64,000 nt of DNA, from NCBI GenBank assembly GCA_910584685.1, contig CAJUAO010000016.1, positions 1 through 64,000 of the forward strand, read 5' to 3'. The notes under the pieces were generated by a model. The model was not told the origin of the DNA and ran no database searches. It saw only the letters and a list, made by a program, of their open reading frames with translations. Positions 1-8,173 of this stretch are shown piece by piece (positions within the stretch are counted from its first letter, which is position 1; every line of letters starts with the position of its first letter). Made by a program: the position numbers and the translations under genes. Source of the DNA: an uncultured Lachnospiraceae bacterium. GTDB lineage: Bacteria; Bacillota; Clostridia; Lachnospirales; Lachnospiraceae.

Positions 1-85
1 CCTGCTTCTTCGGGGCGGCGTTTACGGTCTTTTTGTCCTGTGCAAGCTGCGCCCGTAAGGACGGCTTTTTCTCTCTGCCCTTGCC
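1..85 (-). pseudogene. 3' remnant of a mobile-element gene read out of frame
   Basis: In the frame two bases off from the initiator gene, the minus strand from about 85 to the window edge reads as a lysine/arginine-rich tail (GKGREKKPSLRAQLAQDKK and onward). It has no stop in the window. Such basic tails are common in mobilization or relaxase proteins of Firmicutes conjugative elements; that parallel is from memory and is not proven. The start is undefined because the upstream part is replaced by the initiator gene. I infer a deletion junction near 85. Confidence 0.4.
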
Positions 86-921
86 GGTGCGTTGAAAAGA
101 ACCACAAGCAGGTACTTCTTGATGTTGCGTATCTTGGTGGTGTTCTGGTGCATACAGTCAATCACAAACTGGATATGGCTGCTGTTCAGCTTCATAAACT
201 TAGACTTCACAAGTTCAGCGGGGTAGTCGTCCCCGGCAATGCGTATTACCTTGCGGCGGGTGCAGACGGTTTCAAGCATGAGGGAAACAATCTCGTCAAG
301 CATACCCCGGTCAATGTTGTTGTCCTGTACCAGATAGGCGTACTCGATATTGTCCTTTATGACTTCCTCATAAGCCCGTACTGCGTCCATGTTTGTGTTG
401 CCGTTTCCTTTCCGTTCCTGCGGCTTTGCCGCTTCCTGTCTGGAAAGGGTGGAAAGGATAGGAATGGAATGGTTATTTAATAAATCCGTATTTGATAATT
501 CTTTACTTGATAGTTCTTTATTTAATTGCGTTGGATTTTCCGATACCGGGTTTTCCGTTGTCGGGTTATCCGACATTGGATTTTCCAACACCGGGTTATC
601 CGTGGTTGGATTTTCCAACTGCGGCGGCTGTGGCTGCTCGTAAATGGTGTACTCAATAGCGGTCATTTTGCCTTTTCCGTCCCGTCCCTGCCTGCGTGTG
701 ATGTACCCGGCTTTTTCCAGTTCCCATACGGCGGTACGGATTGCGTCAATGCTTTCTTTGTTGATACTGGATAAGCCCTTTAGGGTGTAGTCCCAATTTT
801 CCGGCAGGGACAACATTTGAGAAAGCAGCCCTTTAGCCTTTAGGGTCAAGTCGGGGTTGCGTAGGTGGTGGTTTGACATAACCGTGTAGCCCCTGTTTTT
901 CTCCACCCGGAATACTGCCAC
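22..921 (-). CDS. Replication-initiator-like HTH protein of a mobile element, altered C-terminus
   Basis: Predicted 299-residue protein of the RepA/DUF6017-like group found on Firmicutes plasmids and integrative elements. The N-terminal winged-helix region (FRVEKNRGYTVMSNHHLRNP, LPENWDYTL, AVWELEKAGYI) is typical. A middle stretch is a run of short Asn-Pro repeats (ENPTTDNP-like). I chose the GTG at 921 over the upstream ATG at 990 because AAAGGAG lies 8 bases before the GTG and the family begins with this sequence. The last ~22 residues (after YLLVVLFNAP) are unlike the family and come from reading another gene's tail in the wrong frame, so the protein is probably chimeric at its end. Visibly more GC-rich than its neighbours, which suggests transfer. 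It may be non-functional. Confidence 0.75.
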   Translation of the reverse strand: MAVFRVEKNRGYTVMSNHHLRNPDLTLKAKGLLSQMLSLPENWDYTLKGLSSINKESIDAIRTAVWELEKAGYITRRQGRDGKGKMTAIEYTIYEQPQPPQLENPTTDNPVLENPMSDNPTTENPVSENPTQLNKELSSKELSNTDLLNNHSIPILSTLSRQEAAKPQERKGNGNTNMDAVRAYEEVIKDNIEYAYLVQDNNIDRGMLDEIVSLMLETVCTRRKVIRIAGDDYPAELVKSKFMKLNSSHIQFVIDCMHQNTTKIRNIKKYLLVVLFNAPARAERKSRPYGRSLHRTKRP

Positions 922-1072
922 GTTATCAGCTCCTTTCGTCTGCCCGGACAATGAAAAACGCCCGTTCCATGTGGAAAAGGCGTTTACCATGTGATTATAG
1001 GGCTTCGTGTTTAGTTTTCGTGTTTCTTAAAAGCCTTGTTTTATGCGGTGTTGCGGTGGTTGTCTATAAATA

Positions 1073-1699
1073 CTTGCCCCGAATGGCGCAGGAAAAACAA
1101 CTACTGTCAAAATGCTTTCCTGCCTGATAAGACCTACTGGCGGGGATGCTTTTCTATGCGGAAACAGCATTATATCAACCCCGTCAAGGGTGAAGGCTAT
1201 TATTGGCGTATCGCCTCAGGAAACAGCAATAGCTCCAAATCTTACAGTAAAGGAAAACCTTGAATTGATGTGCGGAATTCACAGCTTTTCAAAGGATAAA
1301 ATGAAACAAAAAATATCTGAGCTTGCAAAGCAGTTTGACCTTACAGATATGTTATGCAAAAAGGCCGGTAAGCTGTCAGGGGGATGGCAGCGCAGGCTAA
1401 GCATTGCCATGGCTCTTATAAGCGAGCCGGAAATACTTTTTCTTGACGAGCCTACACTGGGTCTTGATGTAATTGCAAGAAGTGATTTATGGGACTGCCT
1501 CCGCGCCTTAAAGGGGAGAATTACCATTATACTTACCACTCATTATATGGAGGAGGCCGAGGCGCTTTCCGACCATATAGGCATTATGAAGGACGGCAGG
1601 CTTTTTGCCGTCGGTACGGCTGATGAACTAAAGAAAAAAACCGGAACTGATAAATTTGAAGATGCTTTTTTGAATATTGTAAAGGGGGTAGAAAAATGA
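1073..1699 (+). pseudogene. ABC-2 transporter ATPase, 5' end lost at mobile-element junction
   Basis: ATP-binding subunit of an ABC-2 type exporter. The frame shows Walker A as APNGAGKTTT (about 1076-1105), signature LSGGWQRRLSIA, Walker B EPEILFLDEPT and the switch histidine in LTTHYMEEAE. An in-frame TAA at 1067-1069 closes the frame just before Walker A, so the usual ~35-40 N-terminal residues are missing. The first in-frame ATG (1112) lies after Walker A and has no good ribosome site, so no working ATPase is expected. The 3' end overlaps the permease gene by ATGA. The break coincides with the end of the GC-rich mobile-element sequence, so truncation by element insertion or deletion is the likely cause. 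Confidence 0.8.
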
Positions 1700-2427
1700 G
1701 ACTATTGACCTTTTCTAAGAGAACTGCAAAGGAAATTTTGCGCGACCCTCTTAATTTTATGTTTGGCTTAGGTTTTCCTGTTATTCTTATACTGCTGCTT
1801 TCCGCAATACAGGCAAATGTTCCTGTAAGTCTGTTTCAAATAGAGAGCCTTGCTCCCGGAATTACGGTTTTCGGGCTTTCATTTATGACATTATTTGCCG
1901 CCACGCTGCTTGCCAAGGACAGGGAAAGCGCCTTTCTGCAAAGACTATATACAACTCCCCTTGAAGCCGCTGACTTTATTCTTGGCTATACTCTGCCAAT
2001 TTTACCTATTTCTGTCGCGCAGAGCATTATTTGCTACATCACGGCAATCCTCCTTGGACTGCCTGTGACAATAACAATTTTCTATGCAGTGCTGTTTATT
2101 ATTCCCGTATCATTGTTATTTATTTCTCTTGGGCTATTCTTTGGAAGCCTGCTTAATGTAAAGCAGGCAGGCAGCGTCTGTGGCGCGCTGCTTACAAATC
2201 TCACTGCGTGGCTTTCAGGCATATGGTTTGACTTAGACCTTGTGGGAGGCATCTTTAAAAAAATGGCAGATGTCCTTCCCTTTGTTCATGCCGTAGAGCT
2301 TGAGAGAGCGGTGCTGAGTGGAAATTATGGGAAAATTTTTCCTCATATATTCTGGGTAATGGGATATATGATTGCTTCCGCCGCCGCTGCGATATTGATG
2401 TTTTTGCGGCAGATGAAAAGGCAGTAG
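1696..2427 (+). CDS. ABC-2 type transporter permease
   Basis: 243-residue integral membrane protein with about six hydrophobic segments (residues ~20-40, 50-75, 95-115, 125-155, 165-180, 215-235), the normal size of a DrrB/NatB-type permease. The segment FLQRLYTTPLEAADFILGY is the conserved cytoplasmic loop of ABC-2 permeases. Its ATG overlaps the stop of the truncated ATPase gene (ATGA), so they were a two-gene operon exporting a drug or lipid-like compound. With the ATPase partner broken and the original promoter gone, it is probably a relic even though its own frame is intact. Confidence 0.8.
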   Translation: MRLLTFSKRTAKEILRDPLNFMFGLGFPVILILLLSAIQANVPVSLFQIESLAPGITVFGLSFMTLFAATLLAKDRESAFLQRLYTTPLEAADFILGYTLPILPISVAQSIICYITAILLGLPVTITIFYAVLFIIPVSLLFISLGLFFGSLLNVKQAGSVCGALLTNLTAWLSGIWFDLDLVGGIFKKMADVLPFVHAVELERAVLSGNYGKIFPHIFWVMGYMIASAAAAILMFLRQMKRQ

Positions 2428-2473
2428 CCAAATGAAGCAGTCAATCTTTAGTATAATTTTTTTTGGAGGATTT

Positions 2474-3568
2474 ATGGATAAACAAATAAAAACCATCATC
2501 GAACTTTTTCACAAAGAAAACCCGATTAAATATACATTTAAGGAAATTTGCCTTAAGGCTGACGACAGCAGATGGATTATTTTTGTAGATTTTCCAAAGG
2601 ACAAATTTGTTATAAAAATTGCTGCAAATAATTTCACCTCTAAGGAACGTGTAACCGGATGGCTTAAAATAATTGCTGCATACAAGGATTTAGGATACTA
2701 TAGTCCTGCAATTTTGAAAAGTATCAACGGAAATTATTCCGAAAACATTATTTTTAACTCAAAGTCATGTATTGTATGGGAAGAAGAGTATGCCAAATAT
2801 CATCTTTACAGCGCTCTTGACAAAAGTGTATATACAGACAAAACAGGTAGATATGTCTATCATAATGATGTGCTTGCATTTATAGGAAAAGCAGCTCAAA
2901 AGCATTATGACTTTTTTCCGTACAAATCAGGTTTCGTAAGATTTGAGCCCTTTGGTGACAATGAGGTTACTGATGAAGTTTCTGAATGTGTAAAAACCCT
3001 TAACATACTTGTAAAGGAAAATGCGCCACAACATATTCCTCGGTGGGAAAAAATATATGATTTATATATGGAAAACCGGCAGCGCCTTGCCGGTCTTTAC
3101 AGCGCCTTGCCTACTTCCGTTTTCCAAAGCGACCACTTTAGGGATAATCTTCTGCTTGATGAAACCGGTCATTTAATGGGCGTAATAGACTATAATTTAG
3201 CCGGATGTGATACATGCATAAATGTATTCTTATATACAGTATTATTTGGCTACAACTATGTTAAGCCGCAAATTAGTGAAGTCGACATGCTTCCTTAATA
3301 CAATCCTGTCAGGCAGGATTTAATGATTCAAAGCATATTGGATTCCCTAGATTATATTCGTCAGTTTTACACCTTTAACGAGGCTGAGGCTTACGCCATA
3401 CTGCCTTTGTATAAATACATATCCTGCATAGAATACACACAGATAAATGCATTTAAAAAATATAAAAATGATGACTACAAATTAAATCTGCTTTTTGATG
3501 CTATTGAGCATGAACTGATTCGCAGTGAAGACGGCTTTTATCGTGTGATGCTGCACAATTCTAAATAG
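2474..3568 (+). pseudogene. Aminoglycoside-phosphotransferase-like kinase split by an in-frame stop
   Basis: The frame from ATG 2474 (GGAGG just upstream) runs for 364 residues if the TAA at 3296-3298 is read through; sequence on both sides is in the same frame. The fold is the APH/choline-kinase type: N-lobe with KFVIKIAANN, and a catalytic/metal region SDHFRDNLLLDE...GVIDYNLAG that supplies the usual Asp, Asn and Asp. The part after the stop (from 3299) continues a helical C-terminal lobe. A single base change would restore the frame. The truncated 274-residue product keeps the catalytic motifs but loses the last ~90 residues. Substrate unknown; it follows the ABC permease closely. Confidence 0.75.
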
Positions 3569-3572
3569 TACC

Positions 3573-4589
3573 CTACTCAAAATATTTATTATACACCTGA
3601 AACAACGTCACCGTTGTACACTGCCCATAGTCGGAAAGCTTTATGCTGTCCCACGCCTTATTATTAAAATCAAGCTCCAGATTTTCTAAAAAAGGATTAA
3701 ATGCCTTTAAAAATTCTTCATTCTGCTTGCTTGTAAGAATAAGAATTTTATTACTTTCAGTTTTATCCTTAATGTAATTCTCCACACATTTTACTATATA
3801 ATATCCCTGCTTTGTTTCAAGGACGTCTGTATGCTCATCTGCCTTTAATTCAAATGCCGCCGCTTCTATTTCCTCAACAAACTCATCTCTTCCTAAGTCT
3901 ATCTGAATTATCTCATCATCTGAATACTCCGTCGCCACCGTATAAAAATCTCCGCCGGCCGCAATCTTATTATATGCCTCAGTTACCTTTGCGTGGGAGG
4001 CTTCGTCTTTTCCGTTTATATATATATACATGGCGCTCATTACCCGGGCCTCCTCGTCGCTTACCTCATACTCTACCCTTCCTGCAATGCTGTCATACAC
4101 CTTTCTGCTCATAAGGCTTTTTCTGTATATATCTTTAATGTCATCTAAGGTTACATTAATTATGCTTTTTTCCGTATCAGTAAGTGTATCAAAGTATTCC
4201 TGCGCAGCCTGTGATATTTTCTCCTCCTCCTCCTTATTAAGGGCTATATCCTTGTCCTTTGCAAATAAATACATAGCGTCAACATACACCTGCTGCTCCT
4301 TTATTCCCTCCTTTACGCTTTCCTCCATTGATATATTCTGAACGCTTTTATTCCATATGCCCTGTCCGAAGTCTCTTTCATACATATTCTTTTCATTTAT
4401 CAATACTATCATAATCTGTGAAAGGCTGCACTGGCTCCCTGACAGGTTAAATATAACGTCATCCCTTAGTCCCGTAGTTATCTTTATTGACTTATCACAG
4501 CCTAAAATCTGAATTATTGCGGCTGCTGCCATTATGCACAATACCGCCCTTTTGCCATGGCTGTTTATTATTCCCCTTAATCTGCTCAT
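3573..4589 (-). CDS. PpiC/PrsA-like peptidyl-prolyl isomerase lipoprotein
   Basis: 338 residues. The N-terminus has a basic start, a hydrophobic stretch and a lipobox-like IIQILGC (Cys about 30), so it is likely lipid-anchored outside the membrane. A helical SurA/PrsA N-domain (residues 50-180) is followed by a parvulin rotamase-like domain (about 185-270: ASHAKVTEAYNKIAAGGDFY, ATEYSDDE, FELKADEHTDVLETKQGYYI). Function inferred: folding of exported proteins. It is third in a tight leftward operon; its ribosome site sits in the end of the preceding 84-residue gene, 4 bases away. The canonical parvulin His residues are not obvious, so catalytic activity is uncertain. Confidence 0.75.
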   Translation of the reverse strand: MSRLRGIINSHGKRAVLCIMAAAAIIQILGCDKSIKITTGLRDDVIFNLSGSQCSLSQIMIVLINEKNMYERDFGQGIWNKSVQNISMEESVKEGIKEQQVYVDAMYLFAKDKDIALNKEEEEKISQAAQEYFDTLTDTEKSIINVTLDDIKDIYRKSLMSRKVYDSIAGRVEYEVSDEEARVMSAMYIYINGKDEASHAKVTEAYNKIAAGGDFYTVATEYSDDEIIQIDLGRDEFVEEIEAAAFELKADEHTDVLETKQGYYIVKCVENYIKDKTESNKILILTSKQNEEFLKAFNPFLENLELDFNNKAWDSIKLSDYGQCTTVTLFQVYNKYFE

Positions 4590-4593
4590 AAGC

Positions 4594-4848
4594 TCATCCT
4601 TCCACTATCAAATATCTTCCGCTTGGAAGCTTAAACACCTCTAGCTCCTCCAACAGCTCATCGTCAGTAATATCCGACACATCCATATTTTCTTCAAAAT
4701 ACTGCCTCATATCATTTATATTGTCAAATACTTGCGCCATACAATCCTCAAGAAATTCCTCCGCCTCTTCAAAGGTTTCTGCCACAGGCTCGTCAAAAAG
4801 CCTTCCCTGCTCCCTTAAAAATACTTCTACACATTCTCTGTCATACAT
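4594..4848 (-). CDS. Small acidic conserved-type protein, function unknown
   Basis: 84 residues, strongly acidic (FEEAEEFLEDCMAQVFDNIN), predicted mostly helical with a C-terminal strand ending in SGRYLIVEG. No signal peptide or membrane segment. Starts at ATG 4848 with AGGA formed by the stop region of the upstream phosphatase gene. Sandwiched between a Cof phosphatase and a PpiC lipoprotein in one operon with gaps of 9 and 4 bases, which supports it being real. I recall similar short proteins in Lachnospiraceae but cannot assign a function. Confidence 0.7.
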   Translation of the reverse strand: MYDRECVEVFLREQGRLFDEPVAETFEEAEEFLEDCMAQVFDNINDMRQYFEENMDVSDITDDELLEELEVFKLPSGRYLIVEG

Positions 4849-4857
4849 GTTTTTATC

Positions 4858-5652
4858 CTACCATTCATATAAATTTTTTTCCTGCCAGCTTTTAAGAGTG
4901 TCCTCAACGGTTACTGCCCTAAACCTTGCCTTATTCAAAACCTCCTTAGGTGAGTGACACATGGCAAAGCTGTGATACGCCGTCTCAAACATTTCAATAT
5001 CATTATAATTATCTCCAAAGCACATAGTCTCATCTTTATTTATATTAAATCTGCTCTGTATAAGACTTAACGCCCTGCCCTTGTGAACTCCCGCAGGAAC
5101 AAAATCCTGCCAGCACTGGCCTGATACGGTATCCTGGGTAAGACCGCTCCATCTGTCATGAAAATAAGCGCTGTGCAAAGCTATGCCTTCTTTACAATAT
5201 ACAGATATTTTTATAAAATCCTCCTTAACATCATTAAAATCCTTAATAACCGTAACGTGATTTTTTACGGAATTTATCATATAATCCACATATTCATCTG
5301 ATTTTGGCAGAAGATATGATGTTTCCTCACCTGAAAGAAGAACCTCGCAGCCTTCTCTTTCATATATATCCTCCATTATATTAAGTCCAAGCTGTCTGTC
5401 AACCCTTGCCTTATACAAGGTTTCTCCCTTATACTTTACAAGTCCTCCGTTCTCACATATATATATGAGCTTATCCTTTACAGGGCTGAAATTATTTCTA
5501 AGGTTTGTGTACTGGCGGCCGCTGGCCGGCGCAAAGAGTATTCCCTGATTAAGTAAATCACCTATTATATCAAGCTGTTCCTTTGATACCTGTCTGTTTC
5601 CGTTTAACAGAAGCGTACCGTCCATATCACTGGCAATAAGCTTAATTCTCAT
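4858..5652 (-). CDS. Cof-type HAD-family phosphatase
   Basis: 264-residue cytoplasmic sugar-phosphate or nucleotide phosphatase of the HAD IIB (Cof) type. Motif I is DMDGTLLL at residues ~8-15, motif II is APASGRQYTN, motif III the lysine around KGRAL, and motif IV GDNYNDIEMFE. Start set at ATG 5652: the upstream TTG alternative (5664) would place the GGAGG ribosome site inside the coding region. First gene of the operon leading to the small acidic protein and the PpiC lipoprotein. Substrate cannot be told from sequence. Confidence 0.88.
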   Translation of the reverse strand: MRIKLIASDMDGTLLLNGNRQVSKEQLDIIGDLLNQGILFAPASGRQYTNLRNNFSPVKDKLIYICENGGLVKYKGETLYKARVDRQLGLNIMEDIYEREGCEVLLSGEETSYLLPKSDEYVDYMINSVKNHVTVIKDFNDVKEDFIKISVYCKEGIALHSAYFHDRWSGLTQDTVSGQCWQDFVPAGVHKGRALSLIQSRFNINKDETMCFGDNYNDIEMFETAYHSFAMCHSPKEVLNKARFRAVTVEDTLKSWQEKNLYEW

Positions 5653-5705
5653 TTTTTCCTCCAAAATTTTTCTCTATAAAACCGTGGGCAGACGCAAAAT
5701 GCCTG

Positions 5706-6017
5706 CTACTGCTTTACTCCCCGTACTATCATTGTAACAGACACATGTGTGTCCCACTGCTTTACTCCTTCATCATAAAGCTCTAACCGCTTATTATATT
5801 TTTCATTAATAAGCCTCTTTAATTCTTCAATCTCCCAAGGCTCTACGGCAGCTTCTCCTAAGGCTCCGGGCCCACAGCCTATTTCCAGTATTTTTTTCTT
5901 TTCCTCAAGCATAAATGCCTTTATATATTTATACTTTACATCATCCGAAAATCTAAGTACACGGGAAGAATACAGCGTTCCTATTCCCTGAACATAGTCT
6001 GACCATATTGTATTCAT
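5706..6017 (-). pseudogene. Internally deleted SAM-dependent methyltransferase
   Basis: 103 residues from ATG 6017 (AGAGGAG 8 bases upstream). Begins like a class I methyltransferase: an N-terminal helix, then motif I ILEIGCGPGAL at ~45-55. The rest of the Rossmann core is missing: five residues later the sequence jumps to a helical tail (EPWEIEELKRLINEKYNKRL) ending in a hydrophobic strand HVSVTMIVRG, as in the C-terminus of larger (~260 residue) methyltransferases. An in-frame internal deletion of roughly 150 codons is inferred. The product is unlikely to be catalytic. Confidence 0.6.
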
Positions 6018-6152
6018 AAACAAGGCTCCTCTAATATATTTCTGCTGCATATTCTGAATTATAGCATAAAAAAAATCGGGAGACAAGACGATACTTTTTT
6101 TACCGCTGACAATTTGCTGCCTGCCTGATAACCTTCCTGCTTACATAAAGGA

Positions 6153-6268
6153 AATACGCTATATATTCTTTAAAGTCTCGTCTAAAGCCGGTACTTTCAA
6201 GTTTGGCTCTGCCAAGCCTGTGGCTTGATTGGCGAACTTTCCTATTATAAAGAAATATATAGCGTATT
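6153..6268. repeat. MITE-like element with ~20-bp terminal inverted repeats
   Basis: Left arm 6153-6173 (begins AATACGCTATATATTC) and right arm 6248-6268 (ends ATATATAGCGTATT) are inverted copies with one indel, bracketing about 75 bases. The interior contains AGTCTCGTCTAAAGCCG, found again at 28551-28567, and a right part resembling 18184-18212. No coding capacity. It lies in the gap between the methyltransferase relic and the exporter genes, a gap with no other feature I can identify. Confidence 0.6.
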
Positions 6269-6344
6269 ATATAATAATTATTATTCTAAAAAAAGGCTTA
6301 GTAATGTATCGTTACAATAATTTATACGGTTTCCTGCCTGTATT

Positions 6345-8159
6345 TTATTTTAAAAATGCGTACTGGGACATATACAGCTTATGATACTGACCGTAAGGAT
6401 TTGCCATAAGACTTTCGTGGCTGCCCATCTCCACTATATTTCCGTTGTCCACATACATTATGCATGTAGAATTTTTAATAGTGGAAAGCCTGTGGGCTAT
6501 AATAAATGACGTTCTTCCCTTAAGCAGCTCATTTAAGCCCTTCTGCAATAGTATTTCCGTCTCTGTGTCTATGCTTGACGTAGCCTCGTCAAGTATAAGT
6601 ATCTTAGGGTCTGCCAAAACTGCCCTTGCAAATGATATAAGCTGTCTTTGTCCTGCCGAAAGCCTGCTTCCCCTTTCATTTACCTGTGTATTATAGCCAT
6701 CCTCAAGCCCCACAATAAAGTCATGGGCGCAAACAGTCTTTGCCGCTCTTATAACCTCCTCGTCGCTTGCCTCCATATTGCCGTACCGGATATTATCCAT
6801 AATTGTTCCTGCAAATATAAAGCTGTCCTGCATCATAACGCCCATCTGCTTACGAAGGGATTTTATTGTAACCGTGTTAATATCTGTTCCGTCTATAAGT
6901 ATCTGTCCGGAATCTATATTGTAAAAACGGCTTAAAAGGTTTACTATGGTGGATTTTCCTGCTCCCGTAGGCCCTACTATCGCATAGGATTCTCCAACTC
7001 CCGTCTTAAAGCTTACATTATTTAATATTCTTACTCCTTCATCATAACTGAAATTAACATTTTTAAATTCAACCTCTCCCTTTATTTCAGGCATATCAAC
7101 TGCTCCCGGCGCATCCTTTACGGTAACAGGCTCATCTATTGTCTCAAATATACGCTCAAGATACGACACCGCCGTAATAAGGGAATTGTAAAAGCTGGCC
7201 AGAGTAGTAATAGGAGCCCAAAATCTTGAAATGTAGCCAATAAATGCAGTAAGTAAGCCTACTGTCATAACGCTGCTTCCATCCATTATGAGATTTACTC
7301 CAAGGAGATATATAACTGCTGTAGTTATTGACGTAATATTTTCCACAACAGGACCTAATACAAAGTTATATTTTACCGCTGTCATCCATGTTGTCCTTGC
7401 GTCATTATTCAGCCTGTTAAATATCTCAGTATTTTCGTTCTCACGCACAAACGACTGGGTTACCCTTATGCCGTTTATACTTTCCGCTATGTATGCGTTA
7501 AGATTTGACTGCTTATTGCTCTGCACCTGCCACGCTTTATGCTGCCTCGTCTTTACTATCCACACTACTGCAATAAGAACCGGCAGACCGCATAAGCATA
7601 CAAGCGTAAACGACGGGCTTAAATAGAGCATAAACAATATAATAAACACAAGGCTGAACATATCTGTAATAGTGTTTACGATACCGTTTGACAAAAGGTC
7701 GCTTAAGTTATTTACGTAATTCACTACCCTTACCTGTATCTTTCCGTGAGGTTTGTCATCATAGTAGGAAAATGGAAGCTCCTGGAGATGAACAAACAAA
7801 TCTGTTCTAAGGTCCATTATTATGTCCTGGCCCATTTTTGTGGTAAGCTTAATTTTTGCCTTCAATATAAGCACTACTGCAAGCACATCAACTACCATAA
7901 GCATACTGTCAATAATAATACGCCTTATTGCTTCGCCCTCCGTATACATTTCCTTATACAGACAACCCTCTATGGTTTCTATAACATCCTTTAAAAACAA
8001 TGGCTGCAGCATTGACAATGCGCTTGATATAACCATTATAAATACCGTAAACGCCATTTTTCCCTTATATGGCTTTACATAATGGGCAAGTCTTCTCAAC
8101 TGGCCCGCATCAAATTTTTCTTCCAAATCCTCGTCAATATCATATTTATTTCTAGCCAT
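6345..8159 (-). CDS. ABC exporter half-transporter (MdlB-like subunit)
   Basis: 604 residues: six-helix membrane domain (about 30-330) then an ATPase domain with Walker A GPTGAGKS, Walker B ILILDEATSSID and switch histidine AHRLS. Its signature motif is LSAGQ rather than LSGGQ. The partner encoded 14 bases upstream has LSGGQ but lacks the catalytic glutamate. The pair therefore fits an asymmetric heterodimer of the BmrCD/TM287-288 kind, in which this subunit supplies the working Walker B and the degenerate signature. Likely role: multidrug, lipid or peptide export. Start ATG 8159 with AAGGAGG upstream. Confidence 0.9.
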   Translation of the reverse strand: MARNKYDIDEDLEEKFDAGQLRRLAHYVKPYKGKMAFTVFIMVISSALSMLQPLFLKDVIETIEGCLYKEMYTEGEAIRRIIIDSMLMVVDVLAVVLILKAKIKLTTKMGQDIIMDLRTDLFVHLQELPFSYYDDKPHGKIQVRVVNYVNNLSDLLSNGIVNTITDMFSLVFIILFMLYLSPSFTLVCLCGLPVLIAVVWIVKTRQHKAWQVQSNKQSNLNAYIAESINGIRVTQSFVRENENTEIFNRLNNDARTTWMTAVKYNFVLGPVVENITSITTAVIYLLGVNLIMDGSSVMTVGLLTAFIGYISRFWAPITTLASFYNSLITAVSYLERIFETIDEPVTVKDAPGAVDMPEIKGEVEFKNVNFSYDEGVRILNNVSFKTGVGESYAIVGPTGAGKSTIVNLLSRFYNIDSGQILIDGTDINTVTIKSLRKQMGVMMQDSFIFAGTIMDNIRYGNMEASDEEVIRAAKTVCAHDFIVGLEDGYNTQVNERGSRLSAGQRQLISFARAVLADPKILILDEATSSIDTETEILLQKGLNELLKGRTSFIIAHRLSTIKNSTCIMYVDNGNIVEMGSHESLMANPYGQYHKLYMSQYAFLK

Positions 8160-8173
8160 ATCTATCCTCCTTG

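Noticed and set aside
1036..1263. 75-codon plus-strand open frame over the ABC ATPase junction
   Set aside because: Wrong frame relative to the Walker A/ATPase sequence; no protein resemblance.
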